From Rhodospirillaceae bacterium (GTDB taxonomy: Bacteria > Pseudomonadota > Alphaproteobacteria > Rickettsiales > UBA3002): a stretch of 5,146 bases of DNA. Positions 1-5,146 of the stretch are shown here, piece after piece. Below the pieces are notes generated by a model that saw only the letters and a program-made list of their open reading frames with translations, was not told the origin of the DNA and made no database searches. How positions within the stretch are numbered: position 1 is the stretch's first letter; every line of letters begins with the position of its first letter. The translations under genes were made by a program, and so were the position numbers. The stretch spans positions 1-5,146 of the forward strand of contig CANHAG010000127.1 in the NCBI GenBank assembly GCA_947458525.1, written 5' to 3'.

Positions 1-1203
1 CATTCCGATGCGGAAAATCTTCTGGTTTCCCGCGGTAGTGCCCCGCCTCAGTCTGTGATTCAGGAATTATCGGGCATGGGTGAAGCTCTGGCGCAGGCGC
101 TTCCGCCCAGCAGGAAATTCGACCCCTGGATATGGCGCGGCATCACCAGTCTGGTGGGGCAGAGCCTCACCCTCACCGCTGGTTTGCTGGCTGCAGAGAA
201 GGGGTCCGATCGCAATGCGCTGTTTGGTTTTGCTGGCCTGAATCTCTTAGCAAATATCTGTAACATCACCTTCGGTGCGCAGGAAAAGCCCGATCCCGCG
301 CAGTTGCGCCTGCTTAAGAAGAAAGTGAATCAGGATATTCTGGCCGCAGGCGGAAACCCATCCTCCCTGCCGGCGATTGATGATGCGCGCCTTGCCCTCC
401 GCCCGCCGGAACCAAAAACATTCGGGCAACGCAGCTATGAATTTCTACAGAAATATTCGGTTAGTGGTGGTGAAATCGGTTTGCGTACCATCGGCGCGGC
501 ATGGCTTGCGTTTCCGCTGAAGCCAGAAAATAAAAGAAAAGACGGAGGTTTTCCTTTTGGTCGGAACCCCAATCCGGTGACGTTCTACGCAGGGCTGGCA
601 ACGTTTGCGGGAAAAGTTATTTCGCTCGCCTCGGTCGAGCCCGACCCCTACAGCGCCGAACCTCCGGGGCTGATCCGCCGGCTGCGCGAGCGCGTGACTT
701 TCCCGCTCAGCTCCGTGGTGGAGGGCGTAGCTTCAGGCTTCATGACGCATGATCGGTTTACCAGACAGAAAATCATCTGGGGTGGAAAAACTATGCGCGA
801 TTATCCCGGTGCAATTGGGAATGCGGTATTTGTCGGCGGATATGGGATTCGCCTTGCGGCGCCTTACGGTTCACTTCAAGTACAAATTCCCGAACTCGCC
901 GCCCATATGGCAGATTGTCTGGCCACCTTGCCGCCTGAGAAAATTCCCGGGCAACTGGCAGAGATGTGCCATCATCTCGCCAGACATTTTGAGGGCAAAC
1001 AGGACGTATCGCTCGCTCAGATTTACACGCAGGCCACAAAAGAACTTGCGCGCCAGCATCATATCCATCTGCCGGCGGTTTCCGATACCCCCCGCCCCCG
1101 CACAAAACCGCTTCCCCTACCCACCGCCGGAACGCAGGTGAATGAGATCACGCATAAGGGGATTACGGAACCCCATGCCTCTCCAGTGATGCATCACAGC
1201 TAA
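1..1203 (+). CDS. Hypothetical glycine-rich, probably membrane-associated protein (5' end outside window)
   Basis: I do not recognise this protein. The frame is open from base 1 to the TAA at 1201-1203, giving 400 visible residues. A GTG at 55 could start it, but no ribosome binding site precedes that codon and the 18 codons before it read like normal coding sequence, so I treat the gene as truncated by the window edge. Residues are numbered from base 1. Weakly hydrophobic, glycine- and alanine-rich stretches lie near 46-65, 72-92, 156-172, 192-211 and 269-287. They look like paired helices separated by charged loops. The second helices of the first two pairs share an A-G-L motif (78-80 and 196-198) and are each followed by P-D-P (96-99 and 212-215 regions), which suggests an internal duplication. 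Residues 293-345 look helical and soluble, and the C-terminal tail from about 353 is rich in proline, threonine and histidine. There is no signal peptide in the visible part and no catalytic motif that I can name. The gene converges on lolA. Confidence 0.8.
   Translation, partial: HSDAENLLVSRGSAPPQSVIQELSGMGEALAQALPPSRKFDPWIWRGITSLVGQSLTLTAGLLAAEKGSDRNALFGFAGLNLLANICNITFGAQEKPDPAQLRLLKKKVNQDILAAGGNPSSLPAIDDARLALRPPEPKTFGQRSYEFLQKYSVSGGEIGLRTIGAAWLAFPLKPENKRKDGGFPFGRNPNPVTFYAGLATFAGKVISLASVEPDPYSAEPPGLIRRLRERVTFPLSSVVEGVASGFMTHDRFTRQKIIWGGKTMRDYPGAIGNAVFVGGYGIRLAAPYGSLQVQIPELAAHMADCLATLPPEKIPGQLAEMCHHLARHFEGKQDVSLAQIYTQATKELARQHHIHLPAVSDTPRPRTKPLPLPTAGTQVNEITHKGITEPHASPVMHHS
1186..1197. repeat. 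12-base perfect palindrome at the 3' end of the plus-strand gene
   Basis: GTGATGCATCAC is its own reverse complement. It encodes the C-terminal V-M-H-H region of the unknown protein, just before its stop codon. No T-tract follows, so a terminator call is not supported. The following gap (1204-1273) between the convergent genes holds no clear hairpin, promoter or small gene. Confidence 0.35.
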
Positions 1204-1273
1204 AGCCTTCTCGCCTTCACCCAGCCTGATTATTTGGCCGCGGAACTGGTCGCTACGTTTATATGATACAGCT

Positions 1274-1885
1274 CTAGCGGGATTGACGCGGAATTACGCC
1301 GCGTGGGTCGCGAAAAATAAACAGCGTATCGCGCAGCGCCACGCCATATTCGGCGCCTTGCAACTGGATGCTGGTGAGATTGCCAGCGGCATCGCGCATG
1401 GTCAGCTGGCGCAGTGTGAGGGGGCTATCTGTGAATTCAAGGGTCAGGACGCCCTCTTTCTCGCGGCCTTTCTGGGCGAGGCTCGCGCGGATGACCCCGT
1501 TGCCGGATTCAAAATCAAGCAGCGCCGTCGCCTCACCCTCCAGACGGATATCAGGACGCGTCAGAAAGGCTGCCAGCGTATCATCCAGCGAGAGATAATT
1601 CACCTGCGCCAGCTCGCCGTCAAAATAGACAATATCTTCCCCGTCTGAAATCAGCAGCACTTGGCTTGGCAGTGCATACTCCCAGCGCATTTTGCCGGGC
1701 CGTTTCAGATAAAATCTGCCGGTGGAAATGCTGCCATCCGGCGCGATCTGGGTAAAGTCGGCCTCAATCGTGGTAAGGCTGGAAAGATACGCCTCCACCC
1801 GCGCAATATCTTTCGCGCGCGACTGAGCCGCCATCGCAAGAGAGGGTAATGCGAGCAGCAGCAGAACCACTAGCAGTGTTTTCAT
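1274..1885 (-). CDS. lolA: Outer-membrane lipoprotein carrier protein LolA
   Basis: LolA is the periplasmic chaperone that takes lipoproteins from the LolCDE transporter in the inner membrane and carries them to the outer membrane. The product is 203 residues, close to the family's usual length. Residues 1-19 form a clear Sec signal peptide: M-K, a long leucine/valine core, then S-L-A-M-A before Ala20, so cleavage after Ala19 is expected. The mature protein opens with an amphipathic helix, then the family-typical A-D-F-T-Q at 42-46. F-Y-L-K-R-P follows at 58-63, leading into R-W-E-Y at 67-70. Arg62 is mature residue 43, the same place as the functionally important Arg43 of E. coli LolA. Further on are L-I-S-D-G and a D-D-T-L-A-A-F-L stretch typical of the family. 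I chose the ATG at 1885 because it places the signal peptide at the N-terminus. An in-frame ATG at 1909 and a TTG at 1978 would add 8 or 31 residues, and none of the three has a good Shine-Dalgarno sequence. lolA lies 74 bases after the RDD gene and is probably co-transcribed with it. Confidence 0.93.
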   Translation of the reverse strand: MKTLLVVLLLLALPSLAMAAQSRAKDIARVEAYLSSLTTIEADFTQIAPDGSISTGRFYLKRPGKMRWEYALPSQVLLISDGEDIVYFDGELAQVNYLSLDDTLAAFLTRPDIRLEGEATALLDFESGNGVIRASLAQKGREKEGVLTLEFTDSPLTLRQLTMRDAAGNLTSIQLQGAEYGVALRDTLFIFRDPRGVIPRQSR

Positions 1886-1896
1886 GTGCGTGGCAT

Positions 1897-1912
1897 GCCA
1901 TGCCCGCATGGC
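1897..1912. repeat. Inverted repeat in the lolA leader
   Basis: GCCATGC (1897-1903) and GCATGGC (1906-1912) are perfect reverse complements separated by two bases. In the lolA transcript this could fold as a 6-bp stem with a four-base CGGG loop. It ends 11 bases before the chosen lolA ATG and overlaps a second 10-base palindrome, TGGCATGCCA, at 1891-1900. There is no U-tract, so it is not a standard terminator. If lolA starts at 1909, part of it is coding. A role in lolA translation is possible but is inference only. Confidence 0.4.
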
Positions 1913-1959
1913 GGGTGCAACGGGAATATACAGAAAACGATGCAAAAGCGCATATCCTG

Positions 1960-2574
1960 TCACCGCTTCCTTATCCAATGATAACCGCGTTTAAGCTGGG
2001 CGAGGTACCAGCCTTCAGGGCGCAGAGTCATGACCTGAGTGCCGGAAATCATGTCGTGCCAGCCGCGTGATTGTTTATCGAACATAATCCAGAAAATACC
2101 GAGCATCAGGGGTGCGCAGGAGGGGATATAGGCAAGGTAGCGCAGCACCAGCCGCCATGCGGGCGGGAAGGTGACCCCGTCGCGCGTTGTCAGTTTCAAC
2201 CCCAAAAGCCATTTGCCGGGGGTGGTTTTGAACAGCATCTGGCAGCCGAGAAACACCACCCCAATCAGAATGATCTGTAAGGTGAAATTAATCATCCACA
2301 GTGCCGCGAAGCCAGACCGCCAGGCGAAATCAAAAAATTCGCTGATGGTCTGCACCTTATAGAATTGTTCAATGGCCAGCGGGTCAATCTGCGCATATAG
2401 CCGGGCACTCATCTGCTGAAATGTTTCGTGGAACAGGCTGAAGATCACGGCCATATCAATGGCCGAGGCCATCATGCGTTCGTAAAAACTGCCGTATGGC
2501 GAAGGCGGGCGCTTCGGGCGCGGGCGAACCCGGGCTTTTTCCTCAAGCCAGTGTTTGATTTTTTCTAGATCCAT
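1960..2574 (-). CDS. RDD family integral membrane protein
   Basis: This is a 204-residue inner-membrane protein of the RDD family (Pfam RDD), a loosely characterised group; some members have been linked to ion transport. The charged, proline-rich N-terminus (about residues 1-28) is likely cytoplasmic. The first family motif follows, with Arg33 and Asp40 in Y-E-R-x6-D at the start of transmembrane helix 1 (about 34-50). A loop leads to helix 2 (about 88-115). Next comes the hallmark T-P-G-K-W-L-L-G-L-K segment at 118-127. A third helix lies about 143-165, and the closing D-K-Q-S-R-G-W-H-D motif at 166-174 contains Asp166 and the His173-Asp174 pair. I chose the ATG at 2574 because a GGGA sits six bases upstream (2581-2584) and the overlap with bioD is then only 10 bases; a GTG at 2601 would add nine residues. 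Tight coupling to bioD implies co-transcription. A role in biotin metabolism is not supported by the sequence itself. Confidence 0.9.
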   Translation of the reverse strand: MDLEKIKHWLEEKARVRPRPKRPPSPYGSFYERMMASAIDMAVIFSLFHETFQQMSARLYAQIDPLAIEQFYKVQTISEFFDFAWRSGFAALWMINFTLQIILIGVVFLGCQMLFKTTPGKWLLGLKLTTRDGVTFPPAWRLVLRYLAYIPSCAPLMLGIFWIMFDKQSRGWHDMISGTQVMTLRPEGWYLAQLKRGYHWIRKR

Positions 2575-3203
2575 GACGTATCCCACGAGGTTTCCCGCCA
2601 CGAGGCCGCGCGCGGCAATGTCACCAGATGCGCGTGTTTGTCGATAAATTCGGCCAGCGCCGCGCGGGTTTCCTGCAACCCTACCGAATCCTTCTCCGAT
2701 TCGCTGACGACCACCGCATGCAGCGGAATCTTGCGCGCTTTCAGTACCGCAAGGGCGGTAAGCGTATGGCTTAAACTGCCCAGATACGACCCCACCACTA
2801 AAATCACCGGCCAGTCAAGTGCGGCCATCCAGTCAAGCACCGTGACCTTGCCATGAAGCGGCACCATTACCCCGCCTACGCCTTCCACCAACCCTTCGGG
2901 AATTTTTCTGCACCAGCCCGTCACCGCGTCAACATCAAGCGTTTTTCCTTCTGCTGCTGCCGCCATGCTGGGGGCAAGTGGCGCGGCAAACCGCCAGGGC
3001 GATATTTTTTCGATAGTCTCAGGCGTGATTGGCAGGCGCTGGGCTGCAAGCAGCTGCCCGGTATCGCTCTCTATGGCGGTTTCCATGGTGAAGCCGGAGA
3101 TCACCGGTTTATAGGCCGGGCACTGTTTCAGATGCGCCAGCGCGGCCGTGACAAAGGTCTTGCCGATGCCGGTACCGGTTGAGGTGACAAAATAGCGCGT
3201 CAT
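2565..3203 (-). CDS. bioD: ATP-dependent dethiobiotin synthetase BioD
   Basis: BioD is the cytoplasmic enzyme that closes the ureido ring of 7,8-diaminopelargonate using CO2 and ATP, giving dethiobiotin, the penultimate step of biotin synthesis. The product is 212 residues, slightly shorter than the E. coli enzyme (about 225). The P-loop T-G-T-G-I-G-K-T lies at 9-16, with Lys15 and Thr16 as nucleotide and Mg2+ ligands. Y-K-P-V at 31-34 supplies the substrate-binding lysine. Asp47, in S-D-T, matches the metal-binding Asp54 of E. coli. V-E-G-V-G-G at 106-111 holds the second acidic metal ligand, Glu107. V-I-L-V-V-G-S-Y-L-G-S follows, as in the family. The E. coli D-T-E part of the P-loop reads G-T-G here, and the adenine-contacting V-x-N-D region reads V-V-S-E-S. 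The ATG at 3203 overlaps the bioC stop as ATGA, the usual sign of translational coupling, and fits family N-termini better than the in-frame extension to 3236. Confidence 0.93.
   Translation of the reverse strand: MTRYFVTSTGTGIGKTFVTAALAHLKQCPAYKPVISGFTMETAIESDTGQLLAAQRLPITPETIEKISPWRFAAPLAPSMAAAAEGKTLDVDAVTGWCRKIPEGLVEGVGGVMVPLHGKVTVLDWMAALDWPVILVVGSYLGSLSHTLTALAVLKARKIPLHAVVVSESEKDSVGLQETRAALAEFIDKHAHLVTLPRAASWRETSWDTSWI
2581..2584 (-). promoter_or_regulatory. Ribosome binding site deciding the RDD start
   Basis: On the minus strand GGGA lies six bases before the ATG at 2574, inside the last codons of bioD. It favours this start over the upstream in-frame GTG at 2601, which would overlap bioD by 37 bases. 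Confidence 0.5.
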
Positions 3204-3973
3204 GGTTTTTCCAGCACGAGGGTGACTACGTCCCACGTCACGGGCAGGCCAAACGGGTGGGCATAGAGCCCCTCATAGGTTGTGATCATTTTCCCAAAGC
3301 GCCTGAGGCCGGAAAGATGCCGCGCGCGCGATTCGTTTTTATTGCCAGCACCGATGCGTTTGATCTTCAGCATCAGGTCTTCCACCTTGGCGACATATTC
3401 GGTGGTAAGCGATTTCTGCGCAGCCAGTACGTGCCAGCCCGCCTCGCGCGCGGCGGCCGTGTAAAAACGCATGCCCGGCATCGCAAGAATACTTTCCGGC
3501 ATTCCGGCTTTTATCATCGCATCGCGCAGTTCCTTTAGTGTGTCCGCGCCAAAACAGGTCATCACCGCCCGCCCGCCGGGGCGGATGACGCGCAAGGTCT
3601 CGGCCAGAGCGCGCTTCTTATCCCCCACCCATTGCAGGCACAAGGCAGAGAACACGCTATCAAACGCTTCAGCCGCAAAAGGCAGCGACGTGACATCCGC
3701 CACCGTTACCGGCACGTGCTGGCGTGCAATTTTCGCCATACCATGGGCAAGATCAACACCGTGAATTTGCCAGTTCGCATGGCACTTTTTTACCTCTTTT
3801 GCGAACTGGCCGGTGCCGCACCCCACATCCAGCACGCGCGACTGGTGGGGGAAATAGCGCCCCGCATACATCAGCGCGCGCAACAGCAGCTCGCTTTGCA
3901 GCGCCGCATGCGTGTCGTAATGCTCTGCGGCACGATCAAAATCCTCAGCAACACGGCGATGTTCAATAGACAT
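3200..3973 (-). CDS. bioC: Malonyl-[acyl-carrier protein] O-methyltransferase BioC
   Basis: BioC starts pimelate synthesis by transferring a methyl group from S-adenosylmethionine to the free carboxyl of malonyl-ACP, so that fatty-acid enzymes accept it as a primer. The 257-residue product is a class I methyltransferase of normal BioC length. The N-terminal D-F-D-R-A-A-E-H-Y-D-T-H-A-x-L-Q (11-26) matches the start of E. coli BioC closely. The SAM-binding motif L-D-V-G-C-G-T-G lies at 48-55, the ribose-binding acidic residue is Asp74 (G-V-D-L), and D-V-x-x-L-P-F follows at 93-99. The BioC-typical L-Q-W is at 113-115, R-V-I-R-P-G-G at 128-134, and T-L-K-E-L-R near 145-150. The C-terminal K-R-I-G-A (205-209) matches K-G-I-G-A in E. 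coli. These features separate it from generic SAM methyltransferases. The ATG at 3973 lies inside the end of the hydrolase gene (11-base overlap) without a strong Shine-Dalgarno sequence, so translation is probably coupled. It ends in an ATGA overlap with bioD. Confidence 0.93.
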   Translation of the reverse strand: MSIEHRRVAEDFDRAAEHYDTHAALQSELLLRALMYAGRYFPHQSRVLDVGCGTGQFAKEVKKCHANWQIHGVDLAHGMAKIARQHVPVTVADVTSLPFAAEAFDSVFSALCLQWVGDKKRALAETLRVIRPGGRAVMTCFGADTLKELRDAMIKAGMPESILAMPGMRFYTAAAREAGWHVLAAQKSLTTEYVAKVEDLMLKIKRIGAGNKNESRARHLSGLRRFGKMITTYEGLYAHPFGLPVTWDVVTLVLEKP

Positions 3974-4640
3974 GGTGGGTATGAATCCGTTCGTGAAATG
4001 TCACCGGATCATGCAGATGCGGTGCATGGCCAGCACCCGGCCATAGTTCCAGTCTGGCATGGGGCAGGGCATTTGCCAAATAATTTGACTGGGCGCAGGG
4101 CACAATCGCATCATTTTCGCCGTGAATAAGTAAGGTAGGCGGCAAGGCAGAAAAATCACTCCCATGAAGGCTTGCGCGCCCAAGCGCATCCAGCCAGGGC
4201 AGCCAGCGCGGCGTATGTTCAATCGCGGGGTGGTGACCAAGCGCCGCCATCACCCGCGCATGGTGCTTATCGCCCTTGGCAATCAGGGCATGAAAGCGGG
4301 TTTTGCTGCGGGTGGGGTGCTGGGCGTAATTCGCGCGGAACTGGGCAAAGGTGACGGGGTCCATCGCCTCTTTCACCTTCGCATCGGCCACGAACTGGTA
4401 GGGCGCGGCAATCAGCGTCAGGCGCCTGGGTTTGAGGATGCCTGCCAGAATCGCCAGCAGCGCCAGCTGCCCACCCATTGACCAGGCCACCACATGCGGC
4501 ACCTGCGCAAAATCCGCAAGACCCGTGAAGCTCGCCTGCGCATCCGGATAATCGCTGTAATCAAACACCTCCGCCCCCGGCAGATGCCGGGCAAGTGCAT
4601 CACTGGGCTGTGTCCAGCCACTAAGGGTAAGGGTATGCAT
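3963..4640 (-). CDS. Alpha/beta hydrolase, probable BioH-type pimeloyl-ACP methyl ester esterase
   Basis: This is a 225-residue cytoplasmic alpha/beta-fold hydrolase. The nucleophile elbow is W-S-M-G-G with Ser54, the acid is Asp177 in H-G-E-N-D-A-I-V-P, and the histidine is His205 in G-A-G-H-A-P-H. The W-S-M-G-G and G-H-A-P segments resemble the G-W-S-L-G-G and A-H-A-P of E. coli BioH. A lid-like insertion lies between about 85 and 160. The N-terminus is about 15-30 residues shorter than BioH, and the oxyanion motif reads L-S-G-W (6-9) in place of L-H-G-W. The gene directly precedes and overlaps bioC, so the likely role is removing the methyl group from pimeloyl-ACP methyl ester to end chain extension. 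Gatekeeper esterases of this pathway (BioH, BioG, BioJ, BioK, BioV) are often swapped between lineages, and I cannot place this one in a named family, so I leave the symbol blank. The ATG at 4640 has only a weak upstream GTGGA. The exact substrate is inferred from context. Confidence 0.85.
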   Translation of the reverse strand: MHTLTLSGWTQPSDALARHLPGAEVFDYSDYPDAQASFTGLADFAQVPHVVAWSMGGQLALLAILAGILKPRRLTLIAAPYQFVADAKVKEAMDPVTFAQFRANYAQHPTRSKTRFHALIAKGDKHHARVMAALGHHPAIEHTPRWLPWLDALGRASLHGSDFSALPPTLLIHGENDAIVPCAQSNYLANALPHARLELWPGAGHAPHLHDPVTFHERIHTHHVY

Positions 4641-4660
4641 AGATCAGCTGTCCACTATCC

Positions 4661-5146
4661 TCATGCCTCCCCATCCGGCGGAGGAGCGAAGGGGTCGCGC
4701 ACCCCCTTCTTTCCCGGCAGCTGAGTGAGATCAAGCGTTTCCGGATTACCCTTGAACACACGTTCAGCAGTCACCATGCCGAGGCTGGGCGGGATGTTGC
4801 ATTTGGCCAAGCCAACCACTGTGTGTGGCCCCTCGCGCAGCATGCCGATGACCACGCGCGGGCGGTCGATGAAGACCTGCGAGCCGCGCAAATCATCCAG
4901 CACTTCGCGGATAGTTCCCGGTCGTGCTCCCTTGCGCAGGTGGTGCACCACAATCACCGCGGCATTTTTTTCATGGGCAAATTTCTCTATCGCTTCAAAA
5001 AATTCACTCACCACGGCGGCGTCATCTTCATCACCGTTCAGATATTTCCGCGCGGGGTCAATCACCAGTAGCGGCACATTCGGCATGGTGCGCAACCGGT
5101 CGAGAAAGGCAGCAAACGTGATTTTTTCGCCCGTGGCCGACACGAA
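4661..5146 (-). CDS. RepA/AAA_25-type RecA-fold ATPase, C-terminal part (5' end outside window)
   Basis: The frame is open to the window edge, so only the last 161 residues are visible and the Walker A motif lies outside. A GTG at 5143 is one codon from the edge and is unlikely to be the true start. Residues are numbered from the edge. V-P-L-L-V-I-D at 24-30 is a Walker B strand, followed by P-A-R-K-Y-L. A helix leads to V-I-V-V-H-H-L-R-K-G at 64-73, the strand ending in H-H-x-x-K-G found in hexameric RepA helicases such as that of RSF1010 and in related AAA_25 proteins. L-R-G-S-Q-V-F-I-D-R-P-R follows, matching the R-G-S-x-x-x-x-D stretch of RepA, and later a V-G-L-A-K-C-N strand like V-S-K-A-N. 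Such proteins are DNA helicases or related DNA-processing ATPases of plasmids, phages and chromosomes. The specific role here is unknown. The gene ends 20 bases before the hydrolase start, so it is probably in the same operon. Confidence 0.75.
   Translation of the reverse strand, partial: FVSATGEKITFAAFLDRLRTMPNVPLLVIDPARKYLNGDEDDAAVVSEFFEAIEKFAHEKNAAVIVVHHLRKGARPGTIREVLDDLRGSQVFIDRPRVVIGMLREGPHTVVGLAKCNIPPSLGMVTAERVFKGNPETLDLTQLPGKKGVRDPFAPPPDGEA

Noticed and set aside
749..1141. Plus-strand 130-codon open frame inside the unknown protein gene
   Set aside because: It lies wholly within the longer open frame, has no ribosome binding site, and its product is an arginine- and proline-rich shadow without motifs.
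1287..1303. Small GC-rich hairpin near the end of lolA as a terminator
   Set aside because: The stem is about five bases, lies inside coding sequence upstream of the lolA stop, and has no U-tract.
1283..1648. Plus-strand 121-codon open frame opposite lolA
   Set aside because: lolA has a signal peptide and family motifs in the other strand; this frame has none.
1886..1978. N-terminal extension of LolA to a TTG at 1978
   Set aside because: It would bury the signal peptide 31 residues in and overlap the RDD gene; the ATG at 1885 explains the signal peptide better.
3169..3178. Palindrome CCGGTACCGG
   Set aside because: It encodes the T-G-T-G of the BioD P-loop, so codon choice explains it.
3632..4129. 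Plus-strand 165-codon open frame antisense to bioC and the hydrolase
   Set aside because: It is opposite two genes with clear catalytic motifs. Its histidine/arginine-rich product is typical of antisense shadows in GC-rich DNA.

Overview
This is a moderately GC-rich, gene-dense bacterial chromosomal segment. It looks like a Gram-negative, most likely an alphaproteobacterium. LolA implies an outer membrane. BioD carries a serine-rich VVSES segment and a GTGIGKT P-loop that resemble alphaproteobacterial versions. The taxon is inferred from protein character only; there is no rRNA or other marker in the window.

There are two transcription units, and they converge. On the plus strand, positions 1-1203 hold the 3' part of a gene for an unrecognised glycine-rich, probably membrane-associated protein. 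The reading frame is open to the window edge, so its start lies outside. On the minus strand, five tightly packed genes run from the right edge down to position 1274. In transcription order they are: (i) the C-terminal part of a RepA/AAA_25-type RecA-fold ATPase (5146-4661, start outside the window); (ii) a short alpha/beta hydrolase resembling BioH (4640-3963); (iii) bioC, malonyl-ACP O-methyltransferase (3973-3200); (iv) bioD, dethiobiotin synthetase (3203-2565); (v) an RDD-family membrane protein (2574-1960); and (vi) after a 74-base gap, lolA, the periplasmic lipoprotein chaperone (1885-1274). That makes six minus-strand genes counting the truncated ATPase.

The biological core is a partial biotin module. 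BioC methylates the malonyl thioester so that fatty-acid synthesis can extend it to pimeloyl-ACP methyl ester. An esterase (BioH in E. coli) removes the methyl group. BioF and BioA then make DAPA, BioD closes the ureido ring, and BioB adds sulfur. bioF, bioA and bioB are not in the window; they may lie beyond the edges or elsewhere. The hydrolase overlaps bioC by 11 bases, and bioC overlaps bioD by ATGA. This makes the hydrolase a strong candidate for the pimeloyl-ACP methyl ester esterase. The RDD and lolA genes are envelope functions joined to the end of the same unit.

I see no tRNA, rRNA, CRISPR array, insertion sequence or convincing rho-independent terminator. No stretch above 75 bases is free of genes. 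I do not see a new defence or mobile system here. The most unusual items are the unknown plus-strand protein with its apparent internal membrane-hairpin repeat, and the ATPase placed directly ahead of the biotin genes.
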